Below the pieces are notes generated by a model that was given only the letters and a program-made list of their open reading frames with translations, was not told the origin of the DNA and did no database searches. From positions 1,922,001 through 1,986,000 of the forward strand of contig NC_014762.1 in assembly GCF_000183725.1 (NCBI RefSeq): a stretch of DNA of 64,000 nt, read 5' to 3'. Position 1 is the first letter of the stretch; the number at the start of each line of letters is the position of its first letter. The DNA is from Sulfuricurvum kujiense DSM 16994. Lineage in GTDB: Bacteria; Campylobacterota; Campylobacteria; Campylobacterales; Sulfurimonadaceae. Both the position numbers and the translations under genes were made by a program. Shown piece by piece: positions 31,346 through 40,053 of the stretch.

Positions 31346-31597
31346 TCATATCATCCCCATCTCTTTGAGCGCCCGCCGTATCGCCCCCGCGATCGATTCG
31401 CCCGTGCGTGCCGTATGCTCGTCGAGTTTGGCTTTTTCACCCTTGGTCAGCGTCAAAAATACTTTTTCGCTCTGTTTGATTTCATCGGTTTTTTTAGGAC
31501 GTCCGCCAGGATGTTTGGCCGTTTGAATCTCTTTATGGGTTGAGAGCTCACGCTGAGTGACCCGTGCAGCAAATTTGTTCCCTTTGACCTCTTCCAC
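31346..31597 (-). CDS. ribbon-helix-helix DNA-binding protein, partner of the ParA-like ATPase
   Basis: Basic protein of 83 residues from GTG 31597 (AAAAGG 8 bases upstream; the frame can start at GTG 31606). It has an AT-hook-like GGRPKKTDE and a C-terminal CopG/Arc-type segment (about 40-83) reading KVFLTLTKGEKAKLDEHTA then SIAGAIRRALKEMG. RHH proteins act as centromere-binding partners or repressors beside small ParA ATPases. It lies 31 bases after the ParA-like gene and overlaps the lipoprotein gene. Confidence 0.78.
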   Translation of the reverse strand: MEEVKGNKFAARVTQRELSTHKEIQTAKHPGGRPKKTDEIKQSEKVFLTLTKGEKAKLDEHTARTGESIAGAIRRALKEMGMI

Positions 31598-31628
31598 TTT
31601 AACCACCTTTTATAGATTTTGAAACCGA

Positions 31629-32219
31629 TTAGATATTTTCGTATTCCCGGATTTTGGCATGCAGATCATTGATCAACTGTGCCCCTTTTTTATAGGCATA
31701 CGCTTTGATCCCCCCCTGCTTTGAGAGCTCGCCGATTGATCGGTTTTCATTGATCGCCGTTTGAAGAGCCACGCTCATCGGAATCGGAAACATTTCGACC
31801 TCAAATCCGAGCGTATCTTCGAAGACGAATTTTGCATCACCGATATCGTTCTCTTTTTGGCTCATGTTTGGCACCATCAAAATCGGTTTGTTTGCCGATG
31901 CGACCCGTACGAGGGTATCGACTGTCCCTTGTATCGTCTCCAACGTCGGTATAAAAGGGATGATAATCAGATCCGAATAACCGATCGCCTGATCGAGTTT
32001 GATATCATCGAATCCCCCGAAATCAAATATTGTTTCCTTTTTCGGCTTCTCGATATTTTTTTGCTGTATATCGATCCGTTCGACACTTTCGGGAAGACGG
32101 TCTGAAAGGGAACCGTACGGATCGATTTCAAATCCGCAAAACCCGAATCCGGTAATCAATTGATGGGCAATCATCGATTTACCCACTCCCCCTTTAAAAT
32201 TGACAATGGTAATATTCAT
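31629..32219 (-). CDS. ParA-family ATPase
   Basis: The 196 residues from ATG 32219 have AAGGA 5 bases upstream. A deviant Walker A KGGVGKSM (about 9-16) with the signature Lys, and FDFGGFDD as the Walker A-prime region, are visible. It lacks the N-terminal helix-turn-helix of large ParA proteins, so it resembles small ParA/MinD-like partition or positioning ATPases. With the RHH gene behind it, it looks like a plasmid-type partition pair living in the chromosome. The cargo is unknown. Confidence 0.85.
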   Translation of the reverse strand: MNITIVNFKGGVGKSMIAHQLITGFGFCGFEIDPYGSLSDRLPESVERIDIQQKNIEKPKKETIFDFGGFDDIKLDQAIGYSDLIIIPFIPTLETIQGTVDTLVRVASANKPILMVPNMSQKENDIGDAKFVFEDTLGFEVEMFPIPMSVALQTAINENRSIGELSKQGGIKAYAYKKGAQLINDLHAKIREYENI

Positions 32220-32232
32220 CAAATTCCTTATA

Positions 32233-32272
32233 ATTTATAACTGTAATATACAGTATTTTATCAGTTATAAAT
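32233..32272 (-). promoter_or_regulatory. nested palindromes upstream of the ParA-like gene (operator or centromere-like site)
   Basis: ATTTATAACTG (32233-32243) and CAGTTATAAAT (32262-32272) are a perfect 11-bp inverted repeat. The overlapping ACTGTAATATACAGT (32240-32254) is a second 6-bp inverted repeat, and ATACAGTA recurs at 32290-32297. RHH proteins bind such short repeats. The rest of the 178-base gap up to 32400 is A/T rich with no gene. Confidence 0.65.
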
Positions 32273-32400
32273 AGGTAAAGTCAAGTTTAATACAGTAAAA
32301 AACTATTTTTTTGATGTATCTATTGTGCAATGTTTTGAAGTGAACTAAAAATTATCAATAAGTATCGAGAAAGAGCGGCAAATCAAGAATAAAAAAGGGA

Positions 32401-32640
32401 TCAAACAAAGATAAAATCCTTTTTATACAGTAAATGCTCGCTCGTTTGCTTAAACGCTTCCATTTTTTCAAGGACGTCAGTAAGGGGGATTTTGCTCATT
32501 GCGCTGATCTTTTGGCACAGAAGTATCTCGTAGTTGCTCATTTTCGCACGAAAGACGATGATCATCTGCTGCGTGGAAATTTGTTTCAGCCGTTGAAGTA
32601 CCTCTTCTTCATTCAACCATTCATTGTTATCATTTAACAT
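32401..32640 (-). CDS. small protein of unknown function
   Basis: 79 residues from ATG 32640 with AAAGG 7 bases upstream; the open frame reaches 32694 but without a ribosome site. Mostly helical and charged (NEEEVLQRLKQISTQQMIIV, then YEILLCQKISAMSKIPLTDV). The pattern is like a short MarR- or adaptor-type helical protein, but I do not recognise it. It is read toward the parA-like group. Confidence 0.55.
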   Translation of the reverse strand: MLNDNNEWLNEEEVLQRLKQISTQQMIIVFRAKMSNYEILLCQKISAMSKIPLTDVLEKMEAFKQTSEHLLYKKDFIFV

Positions 32641-32761
32641 TTTGAAACCTTTTATGATGAACTTGCACCATTTTATCAATTGCAAATCTAACAATTCAAG
32701 ATATTAAATAAAATTATATATTTATGTGATAAAAGATAAAAATCCGGGATTATAAAAAGTT

Positions 32762-33442
32762 TTATGTCAGCATGTATCCGACTTTAGCCAGATTGCGCAG
32801 GTTACCATCGTCACGCAATTTTTTACGGATTCGAAGGATGAGATTTTTCAATGCCCCGTCCGACATCTCTTCTTCCAAAACATTCGAAAATGTTTCATAC
32901 GTGACGACTTGACCTCTGTGTGCGAGCAAAAGTTCCATCGCATTGATCTCATTTTTTGTCAAAACCGATATTTCTCCCTCAGCATGAATAAAAGCTTTGG
33001 CAAAATAATCATACGATACCGAGTCATTGATTTTTGCAATCAACATCCCCTGTGACTTAAGACGGTCAACGGCCAGATACAAGACTTTAATCAGGGCATT
33101 AAACTCAATCGGCTTATGCATATACTCTATCAAATTCAGTTTGCAGGCTTCCAATAGATCCTGAGTCGCAATCGATCCCGATACGATCACAATAGGGACT
33201 TTATCGTTACTTTTTCGTATCGTTTTCGCAACATCGATCCCGCTGACCGATCCCATATGAATGTCCAATATGACAATATCGATACGGTTATTCTCATAGA
33301 CCGATAAAGCTTCCGTACCGTCGGTAACCGAAAAGACGTGTCCTACGACAAGCTGAAGAGTTTTTGTGGTTATTTCCCGCAGCTCGAAATCATCTTCTGC
33401 GTACAGAACCGAAAGATTCTTAAACTCATTGAATTTAGACAT
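32762..33442 (-). CDS. OmpR/PhoB-type response regulator
   Basis: 226 residues. The receiver domain (about 1-120) has acidic pocket AEDD, phospho-acceptor Asp in VILDIHMGSVSG and Lys in MHKPIE. The winged helix (about 140-226) has LTKNEINAMELLLAHRG, the DNA recognition region LKNLILRIRKKLRDDG and the wing LAKVGYML. It is the last gene of the minus-strand signalling cluster, 11 bases behind the HD-GYP gene, so it may answer to the CHASE kinase encoded two genes upstream. Confidence 0.92.
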   Translation of the reverse strand: MSKFNEFKNLSVLYAEDDFELREITTKTLQLVVGHVFSVTDGTEALSVYENNRIDIVILDIHMGSVSGIDVAKTIRKSNDKVPIVIVSGSIATQDLLEACKLNLIEYMHKPIEFNALIKVLYLAVDRLKSQGMLIAKINDSVSYDYFAKAFIHAEGEISVLTKNEINAMELLLAHRGQVVTYETFSNVLEEEMSDGALKNLILRIRKKLRDDGNLRNLAKVGYMLT

Positions 33443-33453
33443 CCATTGCCTTT

Positions 33454-34887
33454 TTAATCTTGATATTTAGCGGCTACTTCTTTAAAACGATCTATATTTT
33501 CCATAAACATATCAACCAAATCCGGATCAAAATGTCTCCCCCGTTCATTCAGGACAAACTCGATAATTTTTTCCATCGGCCATGCTTTTTTATAAACACG
33601 TTCACAGCTTAGGGCATCAAATACATCTGCCAATGCGGTAATACGCCCGTAAATATGGATATCACTTCCGCTCAAGGCATTAGGATAACCGCTTCCGTCC
33701 CATTTTTCATGGTGTTCACGCGCAATGATAGCGGCGGCTTTCAAAAGGGGACGGGAAGAATTTTTTAAGATATCATACCCTATTGTGCTGTGTGTTTTCA
33801 TTACATCGTATTCTTCCGGTTCAAGTTTTCCGGGCTTAAGCAAAATAGCATCCGAAATACCGATTTTACCGATATCGTGCATCGGTGAAGCACTGTAGAG
33901 AAGACGATTTTCCTCATCTTCGAGTCCGTAAAGTTCTCCCAATATTTTTGCATATTTGGCGACACGGCGGACATGATTTCCGGTTTCATGGGATCTCGTC
34001 TCCCCTACTTCACCCAATAATGAGAGCATTTCATGTTGTGTCTGCCAAATCTCTTCATTGAGATCAAACAGTTCCGTGACGTCATGGCTGGTACTGATAT
34101 AATCAATGATCTCTCCATGCTCATCCAAAATCGGTTTGACCGTCGTATCGGTTATATAATATTCACCGTTTTTTTTGAGATTTTTGATCGTCCCTTTCCA
34201 CGACTGTTTATTTCGTATCGTTTTCCAAAGATTATCGTAAAATTCACTTCCCATGTCAGGGTGTCGAAGAACTTTATGACCTTTCTCGATGATTTCATCT
34301 AGTTCATACCCGCTGGTCTTACAAAACAACTCATTCGCATAAACAATATTACCTTCCAAATCGGTTTGAACGACGATACTAGAGAGATCAACAACCTCTT
34401 GGTATTGTTCCAATAACGTTGTTTGGTGTACTAAATCATTTTTGATTTTAGCATTGAATCGCGCTACTTTACGTTCATTGTAAATATTTTTAACCACTTC
34501 ATGAAGAATCTGTATGATCTGCTCGGTCTGAATGGGTTTGAGTAAAAACTGAGCTACACCCAGATTGATCAACTCCAGCAAATAGCTGCTCTCTTCGCAG
34601 GCTGATGTAACAATAAATCGTTGAGACGAGTTGATCTCTTTCATTTTCCGGATCATGTTGACACCGTTCATTTCCGGCATCAAAATATCGGTAATAACGA
34701 TATCGAACACTCTTTCTTGATAGTGTTCCATCCCTTCACGTCCGTTTGATGCTATTTTGACATACGGGAAAATCGTCTCCAATAGCAGCTTTGTATTATC
34801 CCGTATTAACGGTTCGTCTTCAACGTAGAGAACATTCATCCCTTCTGCACATTCTGAAACTTGCTGTACCATCTCTTTAAACGTCAT
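33454..34887 (-). CDS. receiver-PAS-HD-GYP protein (c-di-GMP phosphodiesterase)
   Basis: 477 residues from ATG 34887, whose ATGA overlaps the stop of the upstream kinase. Domains: receiver (about 15-140, Asp in IVITDILMPEMNG), short coil, PAS (about 165-280, with KVLRHPDMGSEFYDNLW), HD-GYP (about 295-477) with HDIGKIGI and HHEKWDGSGYP, so the metal and GYP residues are intact. It should hydrolyse c-di-GMP in response to phosphorylation and a PAS signal. Translational coupling points to the CHASE kinase as its donor. Confidence 0.92.
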   Translation of the reverse strand: MTFKEMVQQVSECAEGMNVLYVEDEPLIRDNTKLLLETIFPYVKIASNGREGMEHYQERVFDIVITDILMPEMNGVNMIRKMKEINSSQRFIVTSACEESSYLLELINLGVAQFLLKPIQTEQIIQILHEVVKNIYNERKVARFNAKIKNDLVHQTTLLEQYQEVVDLSSIVVQTDLEGNIVYANELFCKTSGYELDEIIEKGHKVLRHPDMGSEFYDNLWKTIRNKQSWKGTIKNLKKNGEYYITDTTVKPILDEHGEIIDYISTSHDVTELFDLNEEIWQTQHEMLSLLGEVGETRSHETGNHVRRVAKYAKILGELYGLEDEENRLLYSASPMHDIGKIGISDAILLKPGKLEPEEYDVMKTHSTIGYDILKNSSRPLLKAAAIIAREHHEKWDGSGYPNALSGSDIHIYGRITALADVFDALSCERVYKKAWPMEKIIEFVLNERGRHFDPDLVDMFMENIDRFKEVAAKYQD

Positions 34888-37400
34888 TCTGTTTCCCTGC
34901 ACGGTAGTTTTACCGTAAATGTAGTTGAATTTCCTTCGCTTGAAACCTCGATCAAACCGCCGCAATGTTCCTCAATAATTATCCTGCTCATATACAGCCC
35001 GAGTCCGGTACCGTACCCGTCATATTTAGTTGTAAAATAGGGGCTGAAGAGTTTGTGTATTATCTCTTTTGGAATCCCTCCCGCATTATCACAAACATCA
35101 ATGACACAGTATTGATCCTCAGGCTGGACACTGATCGTAATCTCCCCTCCGATTATTTTGTTTTCCACAAAGGCATCAAGAGAATTTTTAAGTAATACGA
35201 TCAACACCTGAAGCACTTCATTACGATAGGTGAAAAGGGTTAAATTTTGCATATTGGCTGTCTCAATATGTATCGAATGATTTTTCAGTGTATGATCGAT
35301 AAGGTTCAGAGCGTGATTAATCAAAGAAACGGCATTAAAATGTTCTTTAGGTTTATCGGGTCGGAAGAAATCCCGGTAGTCTGAAATCGTTTGAGAAAGA
35401 TGAGAACTCTGCTGCTCTATTTTCACTAAATTGTCCACAAACTCATCATCTTCACTACCATTCATGATCGCTTTAAATCGCATTTGGGTAGTGATCGCAT
35501 TGATAATTGCCAGAGGTTGTCGCCATTGATGGGCAATCATGGAGATCATCTCCCCCATCTGTGCCTGACGTCCGTGCATCGTCAACAATTTTTCTTCTTC
35601 CACTTTGCGGGTAATATCACGGGAGATCATGACCAATTTATTCTCATCGTTTGTTCCAAATCGTGAAAAAGAGAACTCAACAATTTTAATAACATTGGGA
35701 TTCTTATGAAGACGCAGCGTGCATCGTGCAGAGGTAGATTCGCCGTTATAAGCATTGCTAATATGATGATGAAGAGGGTAATCTTGACATTCAATCTCAT
35801 ACGCCGTATCAAAAATCGATTCCCCGATCAATGACTCTTTCGTCGTATCAAATAATCGAAGTGCTACATCGTTGCAATCGACAATACGGTTTTCATTCAA
35901 AATAACAATGGACTCTTCGATCGAAGCGAATACCGTTCGGTAAAACGCTTCGCTCTCCTGCAACTGCACTTGAGTCCGTCTCACCTGTGTAATATCTTCT
36001 CCCGAACTCAGGATACCGATCATATGTCCATCATCGTCTTTTAACAAACGGTTCCGCCAGGCAATAAGACGCTCCTCACCCTCTTTGGTGACAATCGGAT
36101 TTTCGTAATATTCGAACCCACTATAATAAATTACACTGTTTGCGACGGCTTTCAACTCTTCACGCATCCGTTCGGGGATAAACAGCTCCATAAAGTTTTT
36201 ACCGATTGCCTCTTTGGCACTATAGCCGATTATCTCACAGCCTCGACGGTTTATAACCTGTATTGTAAACTCGGTATCCAGCACCAACACCATTACTTCA
36301 ACGATATCAAGGTAATTTTGAGCAATCTCTTTTTCATGTTCAAGAGCTTCTGTTTTTATTTTGAGTAACGAACGTTTCTTCAAAAGTTCAACGATAACAT
36401 AGAGCATAACCAAGTACATAATCAAACCGACAAGGGCAAAAAGTATAGGGTATTGACTGCTATGACGTTTATCAAACGACGGAGAACTCGAATAGTAAAT
36501 ATGCCATTCCCGTCCTCCTATTTTAACTACACGTTCGGTATGATAATCCGACTGATAATTTTGAAAATCGGGGGATTTGTAAAGGAGATTCAACTCTTTT
36601 CGCGCACCATCGTAGATCTCGATACGCATCATATCTTTATGGGTAAAATTTGCATTCATGAAATCACCCATCCGAAAGGGAGCATAAATATACCCGATCA
36701 AAGATCGACGGCGTTCTTCTACCGTACCCGCGTCCTCCCCTTCCGCATAATAAGGGAGATACATCAAAAATCCGGACTGGACATTCTTATCGATTTCCTG
36801 AAGAAGGGTGACCTTTCCCGACAAAGCCGCTTTTCCACTATCTCTGGAGCGCTCCATCGCCTCGCGCCGCACAGGTTCTGAGAACATGTCATAGCCGATC
36901 GCGGCTTGGTTTCGTTTATCAAGCGGTTCCAGATAAAGTATAGTCGTATAGAAATTTCGCTTTCCCTTAGGATTTATTTCAAAGGAAGGATACCCTTCTC
37001 GATGCATTTTATTTTCAATAGTTTGCACGGCATCCGGCGAAACGACCGTCGAATACCCCATTCCCTGCATTCCGGGATAATACTGTTTCAAGTCGATCGC
37101 TTGGACATAGCGATGCCAATCGGTTCGAGAAACATCGTCACTTGCCTGAAAAAAACCGACTCCGCTTTGAAGTGCATTCTTATATTTCATAAGACTATGT
37201 TCAAGAGTATAAATATCCTCATTTACATGATGTTCAAAACGCATCTGTGACTGATGATAAAAAAAACGTTCCGAAAAAAACCAAACACCGTAAATCAATG
37301 CGATTGAAAGCATCAAACCGATCAGGGAGAGGAAGCGGCTGTGAATAAACTCTTTTGCGTCAAGCATCTCGTAAAAAAGTTTTTTGAACCGGTATTTCAT
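34884..37400 (-). CDS. CHASE-domain PAS sensor histidine kinase
   Basis: 838 residues from ATG 37400; the open frame goes on upstream into the previous gene. Order: membrane segment (about 15-40), periplasmic CHASE domain (about 60-280; YYPGMQGMGYSTVV, GKAALSGKVTLLQE), second membrane segment (about 315-340), PAS (about 355-470), PAS (about 480-600), dimerisation box MIAHQWRQPLAI with the phospho-His, and HATPase (about 715-835; NAGGIP, GYGTGLGLYMS). CHASE domains sense small extracellular ligands. The HWRQP box defines a group very common in Campylobacterota. Confidence 0.93.
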   Translation of the reverse strand: MKYRFKKLFYEMLDAKEFIHSRFLSLIGLMLSIALIYGVWFFSERFFYHQSQMRFEHHVNEDIYTLEHSLMKYKNALQSGVGFFQASDDVSRTDWHRYVQAIDLKQYYPGMQGMGYSTVVSPDAVQTIENKMHREGYPSFEINPKGKRNFYTTILYLEPLDKRNQAAIGYDMFSEPVRREAMERSRDSGKAALSGKVTLLQEIDKNVQSGFLMYLPYYAEGEDAGTVEERRRSLIGYIYAPFRMGDFMNANFTHKDMMRIEIYDGARKELNLLYKSPDFQNYQSDYHTERVVKIGGREWHIYYSSSPSFDKRHSSQYPILFALVGLIMYLVMLYVIVELLKKRSLLKIKTEALEHEKEIAQNYLDIVEVMVLVLDTEFTIQVINRRGCEIIGYSAKEAIGKNFMELFIPERMREELKAVANSVIYYSGFEYYENPIVTKEGEERLIAWRNRLLKDDDGHMIGILSSGEDITQVRRTQVQLQESEAFYRTVFASIEESIVILNENRIVDCNDVALRLFDTTKESLIGESIFDTAYEIECQDYPLHHHISNAYNGESTSARCTLRLHKNPNVIKIVEFSFSRFGTNDENKLVMISRDITRKVEEEKLLTMHGRQAQMGEMISMIAHQWRQPLAIINAITTQMRFKAIMNGSEDDEFVDNLVKIEQQSSHLSQTISDYRDFFRPDKPKEHFNAVSLINHALNLIDHTLKNHSIHIETANMQNLTLFTYRNEVLQVLIVLLKNSLDAFVENKIIGGEITISVQPEDQYCVIDVCDNAGGIPKEIIHKLFSPYFTTKYDGYGTGLGLYMSRIIIEEHCGGLIEVSSEGNSTTFTVKLPCRETE

Positions 37401-37422
37401 ATTTATCACTGCAATACGGGGA

Positions 37423-38472
37423 TCAAAAGAAATCCATATCGCCGCCGTCATCGGCTAGATCAGGGCGGATCAAACCGATTATCTGCTGGATGCTCAAGGA
37501 TGTCGGCTGATGAATATGGTGAATATTTTTCATCGCCATACTCTCAACAGCAAAGCGTTTGACATAGAGACTCAAATCGATACAAATCGCATCGAATAAC
37601 GAAAGTATCTGATCGGGCTTTGCCTCGAGTTTCGCCAATAAATCTTGTTCCTGTGCGATAACGTCGGAAAGCTCATCGAGACTTTTAGCCAACGGATCCA
37701 GAAAAGGGGTATAGTGAAACAAGATGTTTGAAAGTTTGCCGACATCATCCCGAACCGTCTGAATATGACGGATATCTTTGTCCACAACGTAGCGTGAAAG
37801 CTGATCGGGAATTTCTCCTAATAAATCGGTCATCTCCTCGCAATCATCACCTAGAAACACCACTTTTTCGTTCTCATTCTCTTCATCTTTCGCAAAGTAT
37901 TCTTCGAGCATTTGCGACCGCTCATCTGGATTATTTTGCGCATACAGTTTCCCCATCTGCGAATTTTTGATCTCGACGGTACGTAAATGGGCCAGCAGTT
38001 TTTCAACAATGTGTTTGTATTTGATTCGTTCTTGATTCAGTTCTTCAAAAAGTTCGGCATTGACATTTTGGGCGGATGCATCACGACATACCGGATAAAT
38101 GATTCGTATCATCTCTTCAAGATTGATAGGTTTTAGCAAAAAAGTGCTTACCCCTCGACGCATCATATCGATCAATATTTCAGGTTCATCGTGAGCGGAA
38201 ATAGCAATAATTTTTTGTTCGGGATTGATTTCTCGAATTTGGGAAATCATCTCGATTCCATTTAGACGGGGCATATTGATATCCGTGATAACAATATCAT
38301 ACGTTTCGTGATTGTACTTTTCTATCCCATCTTGACCGTTACCCGCCGTATCCACTTTGGCAAATAAAAGCTTGAAAATCTCCGTAGTTTCTGTTCTGAC
38401 TTGATCATTATCCTCAACATACAATACGGAAAGTTGCTTTGAATAGTTTTGTACATCTTTGATCGTTATCAT
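37423..38472 (-). CDS. receiver protein with unnamed helical C-terminal domain, tail DMDFF
   Basis: 349 residues with GGAGG before the ATG. The receiver (about 10-130; VEDN, IVITDINMPRLNG, LLKPIN) is followed by helices (about 150-335) and an acidic tail ending GGDMDFF. The last ~65 residues match the end of the 48069-49520 protein in pattern (DLSLYVKRF; NIHHIHQPTSLSIQQIIG). There is no DNA-binding or enzymatic domain. It lies between cheB and the CHASE kinase, so it may be a chemotaxis adaptor or phosphate sink. Confidence 0.8.
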   Translation of the reverse strand: MITIKDVQNYSKQLSVLYVEDNDQVRTETTEIFKLLFAKVDTAGNGQDGIEKYNHETYDIVITDINMPRLNGIEMISQIREINPEQKIIAISAHDEPEILIDMMRRGVSTFLLKPINLEEMIRIIYPVCRDASAQNVNAELFEELNQERIKYKHIVEKLLAHLRTVEIKNSQMGKLYAQNNPDERSQMLEEYFAKDEENENEKVVFLGDDCEEMTDLLGEIPDQLSRYVVDKDIRHIQTVRDDVGKLSNILFHYTPFLDPLAKSLDELSDVIAQEQDLLAKLEAKPDQILSLFDAICIDLSLYVKRFAVESMAMKNIHHIHQPTSLSIQQIIGLIRPDLADDGGDMDFF

Positions 38473-38548
38473 CTGTGTCCTCCAACCCCGTCCGTCATTT
38501 GATTAGCAATATGATAGACATTTAAAGTCATAAAACAATCACACCAAT

Positions 38549-39571
38549 CTATAATAGTTCCAAAATCCCTTTGGCGATATTTTGCAACGGAAGCTGTCTT
38601 TCCACCGCACCGATATCGTATGCCACTTTCGGCATACCATAAACTATACAGCTCGCCTCATCCTGACCTATTGTTCGGGAACCCGCATTACGCATGGCCA
38701 ACAGCCCGCGGGCGCCGTCTCCCCCCATTCCCGTCAAAATAACACCGATTGCATTCACCCCGGCAATTTTAGCCACAGAGTTAAACAATACATCGGCTGA
38801 GGGTCGGTGTCCGGATACTTTTTCACCGCTGCCGATTTCAACATAGTAGCGGGCGCCGGAACGGCGAACGACCATGTGATAATCTCCCGGAGCGATGAGT
38901 GCGACTCCCGGAGTAATAGAGTCACCGTTGCGTGCTTCGCGCACTTCCATGGCACATAACCCGTTCAACCTCTCAGCAAACGGACCGGTAAAGTTCGAGG
39001 GCATATGCTGTACGATAATAGTTCCCGGTGCATTACGCGGCAATCCCATCAGCACGTCTTTGAGCGCTTCGGTACCTCCGGTTGAGGCACCTATAGCCAA
39101 AATTTTGTTTGTGGTTTCAGCCAATGAAGTAGTATTGGCTTGTTGAATACTTTCGAGGGCACGCTGCCGAACACGGACGCGCGATGCCATTTTAATTTTG
39201 CTTAACAGTTCTTCCCGCATCGTCTCCACACCGTCATAAATGTGCGAATGGGGTTTCCCGACGAAATCGACTGCACCCGCTTCGAGCGCTTCAAGCGTCG
39301 TACGGGCACCGTTTTGGGTTAGAGAAGAGACCATCACGACCGGAACCGGCATATAGTGCATCAGCCTCTTTAAAAAAGTGATGCCGTCCATCCGTGGCAT
39401 TTCCACATCCAAACATACTACATCGGGTTTTAGCTCAACGATTTTATCACGTGCTACATATGCATCTGAAGCGGTTGCTACCACCTCGATAGCTGGATCA
39501 CTTTCCAAAATTTCACGCAGAACGGCACGTGCTGTTGCACTGTCATCGACGATCAATACCCGTATTGCCAT
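38549..39571 (-). CDS. cheB: chemotaxis protein-glutamate methylesterase CheB
   Basis: Removes methyl groups from (and deamidates) chemoreceptors when phosphorylated by CheA. Its 340 residues comprise a receiver (about 1-125; VDDS, VCLDVEMPRMDG) and a methylesterase domain (about 150-340) with the catalytic Ser in IGASTGGTEAL, His in QHMPSNFTGPFAERL and Asp in GMGGDGARGL. AAGGAG precedes the ATG. Twelve bases separate it from cheD. Confidence 0.97.
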   Translation of the reverse strand: MAIRVLIVDDSATARAVLREILESDPAIEVVATASDAYVARDKIVELKPDVVCLDVEMPRMDGITFLKRLMHYMPVPVVMVSSLTQNGARTTLEALEAGAVDFVGKPHSHIYDGVETMREELLSKIKMASRVRVRQRALESIQQANTTSLAETTNKILAIGASTGGTEALKDVLMGLPRNAPGTIIVQHMPSNFTGPFAERLNGLCAMEVREARNGDSITPGVALIAPGDYHMVVRRSGARYYVEIGSGEKVSGHRPSADVLFNSVAKIAGVNAIGVILTGMGGDGARGLLAMRNAGSRTIGQDEASCIVYGMPKVAYDIGAVERQLPLQNIAKGILELL

Positions 39572-39582
39572 TCGAGTTCTCC

Positions 39583-40053
39583 TTACAATTCACTGCGGGT
39601 AGCATATTTCATTAACACTTTCCCCCGTTCGAGATTAAACTGGATTTTTCGACCGCTTTGTCCTCCGATATCTTCGGCAACAATCGGTATCCGATACTCA
39701 TTTAATATTTCATGGGCAACCAGTACGTTTTTTTCACCGATCATCATGGCTTCAGAACCGCTGATTCTCATCGATGCTCCGCCAAAAATCTTTGCTTCGA
39801 GCGTTTTAGGAGTCGATCCCTTCGCCATCATCAGCTCAATCATCTTCGGTATCGAGATATTTCCGAACTTCGGTGATTGTAAGCCGTTTCCGTTCCAAAA
39901 CGGCAACAGATAATGATTCATACCGCCGATGCCGAGCTTACTGTCATACAGACAGACCGCGACACAGGAACCTAATACCGTCGAAATAGCTTGCGGTGCC
40001 TGATCGACATGAATCTGCCCGACATGGATAAAAATAGATGATCCGTGTATCAT
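39583..40053 (-). CDS. cheD: chemoreceptor glutamine deamidase CheD
   Basis: Deamidates Gln residues in chemoreceptors. The 156 residues show the CheD active site: Cys in STVLGSCVAVCLYD (about 26-39) and His in GGMNHYLLPFW (about 46-56), with the following KIFGGASM segment. Its ATG directly follows the stop of the pseudokinase gene (TAAATG). Confidence 0.95.
   Translation of the reverse strand: MIHGSSIFIHVGQIHVDQAPQAISTVLGSCVAVCLYDSKLGIGGMNHYLLPFWNGNGLQSPKFGNISIPKMIELMMAKGSTPKTLEAKIFGGASMRISGSEAMMIGEKNVLVAHEILNEYRIPIVAEDIGGQSGRKIQFNLERGKVLMKYATRSEL

Noticed and set aside
32735-32761. Possible terminator after the OmpR-type regulator
   Set aside because: The AATCC/GGATT arms are separated by one base and cannot fold as a hairpin.
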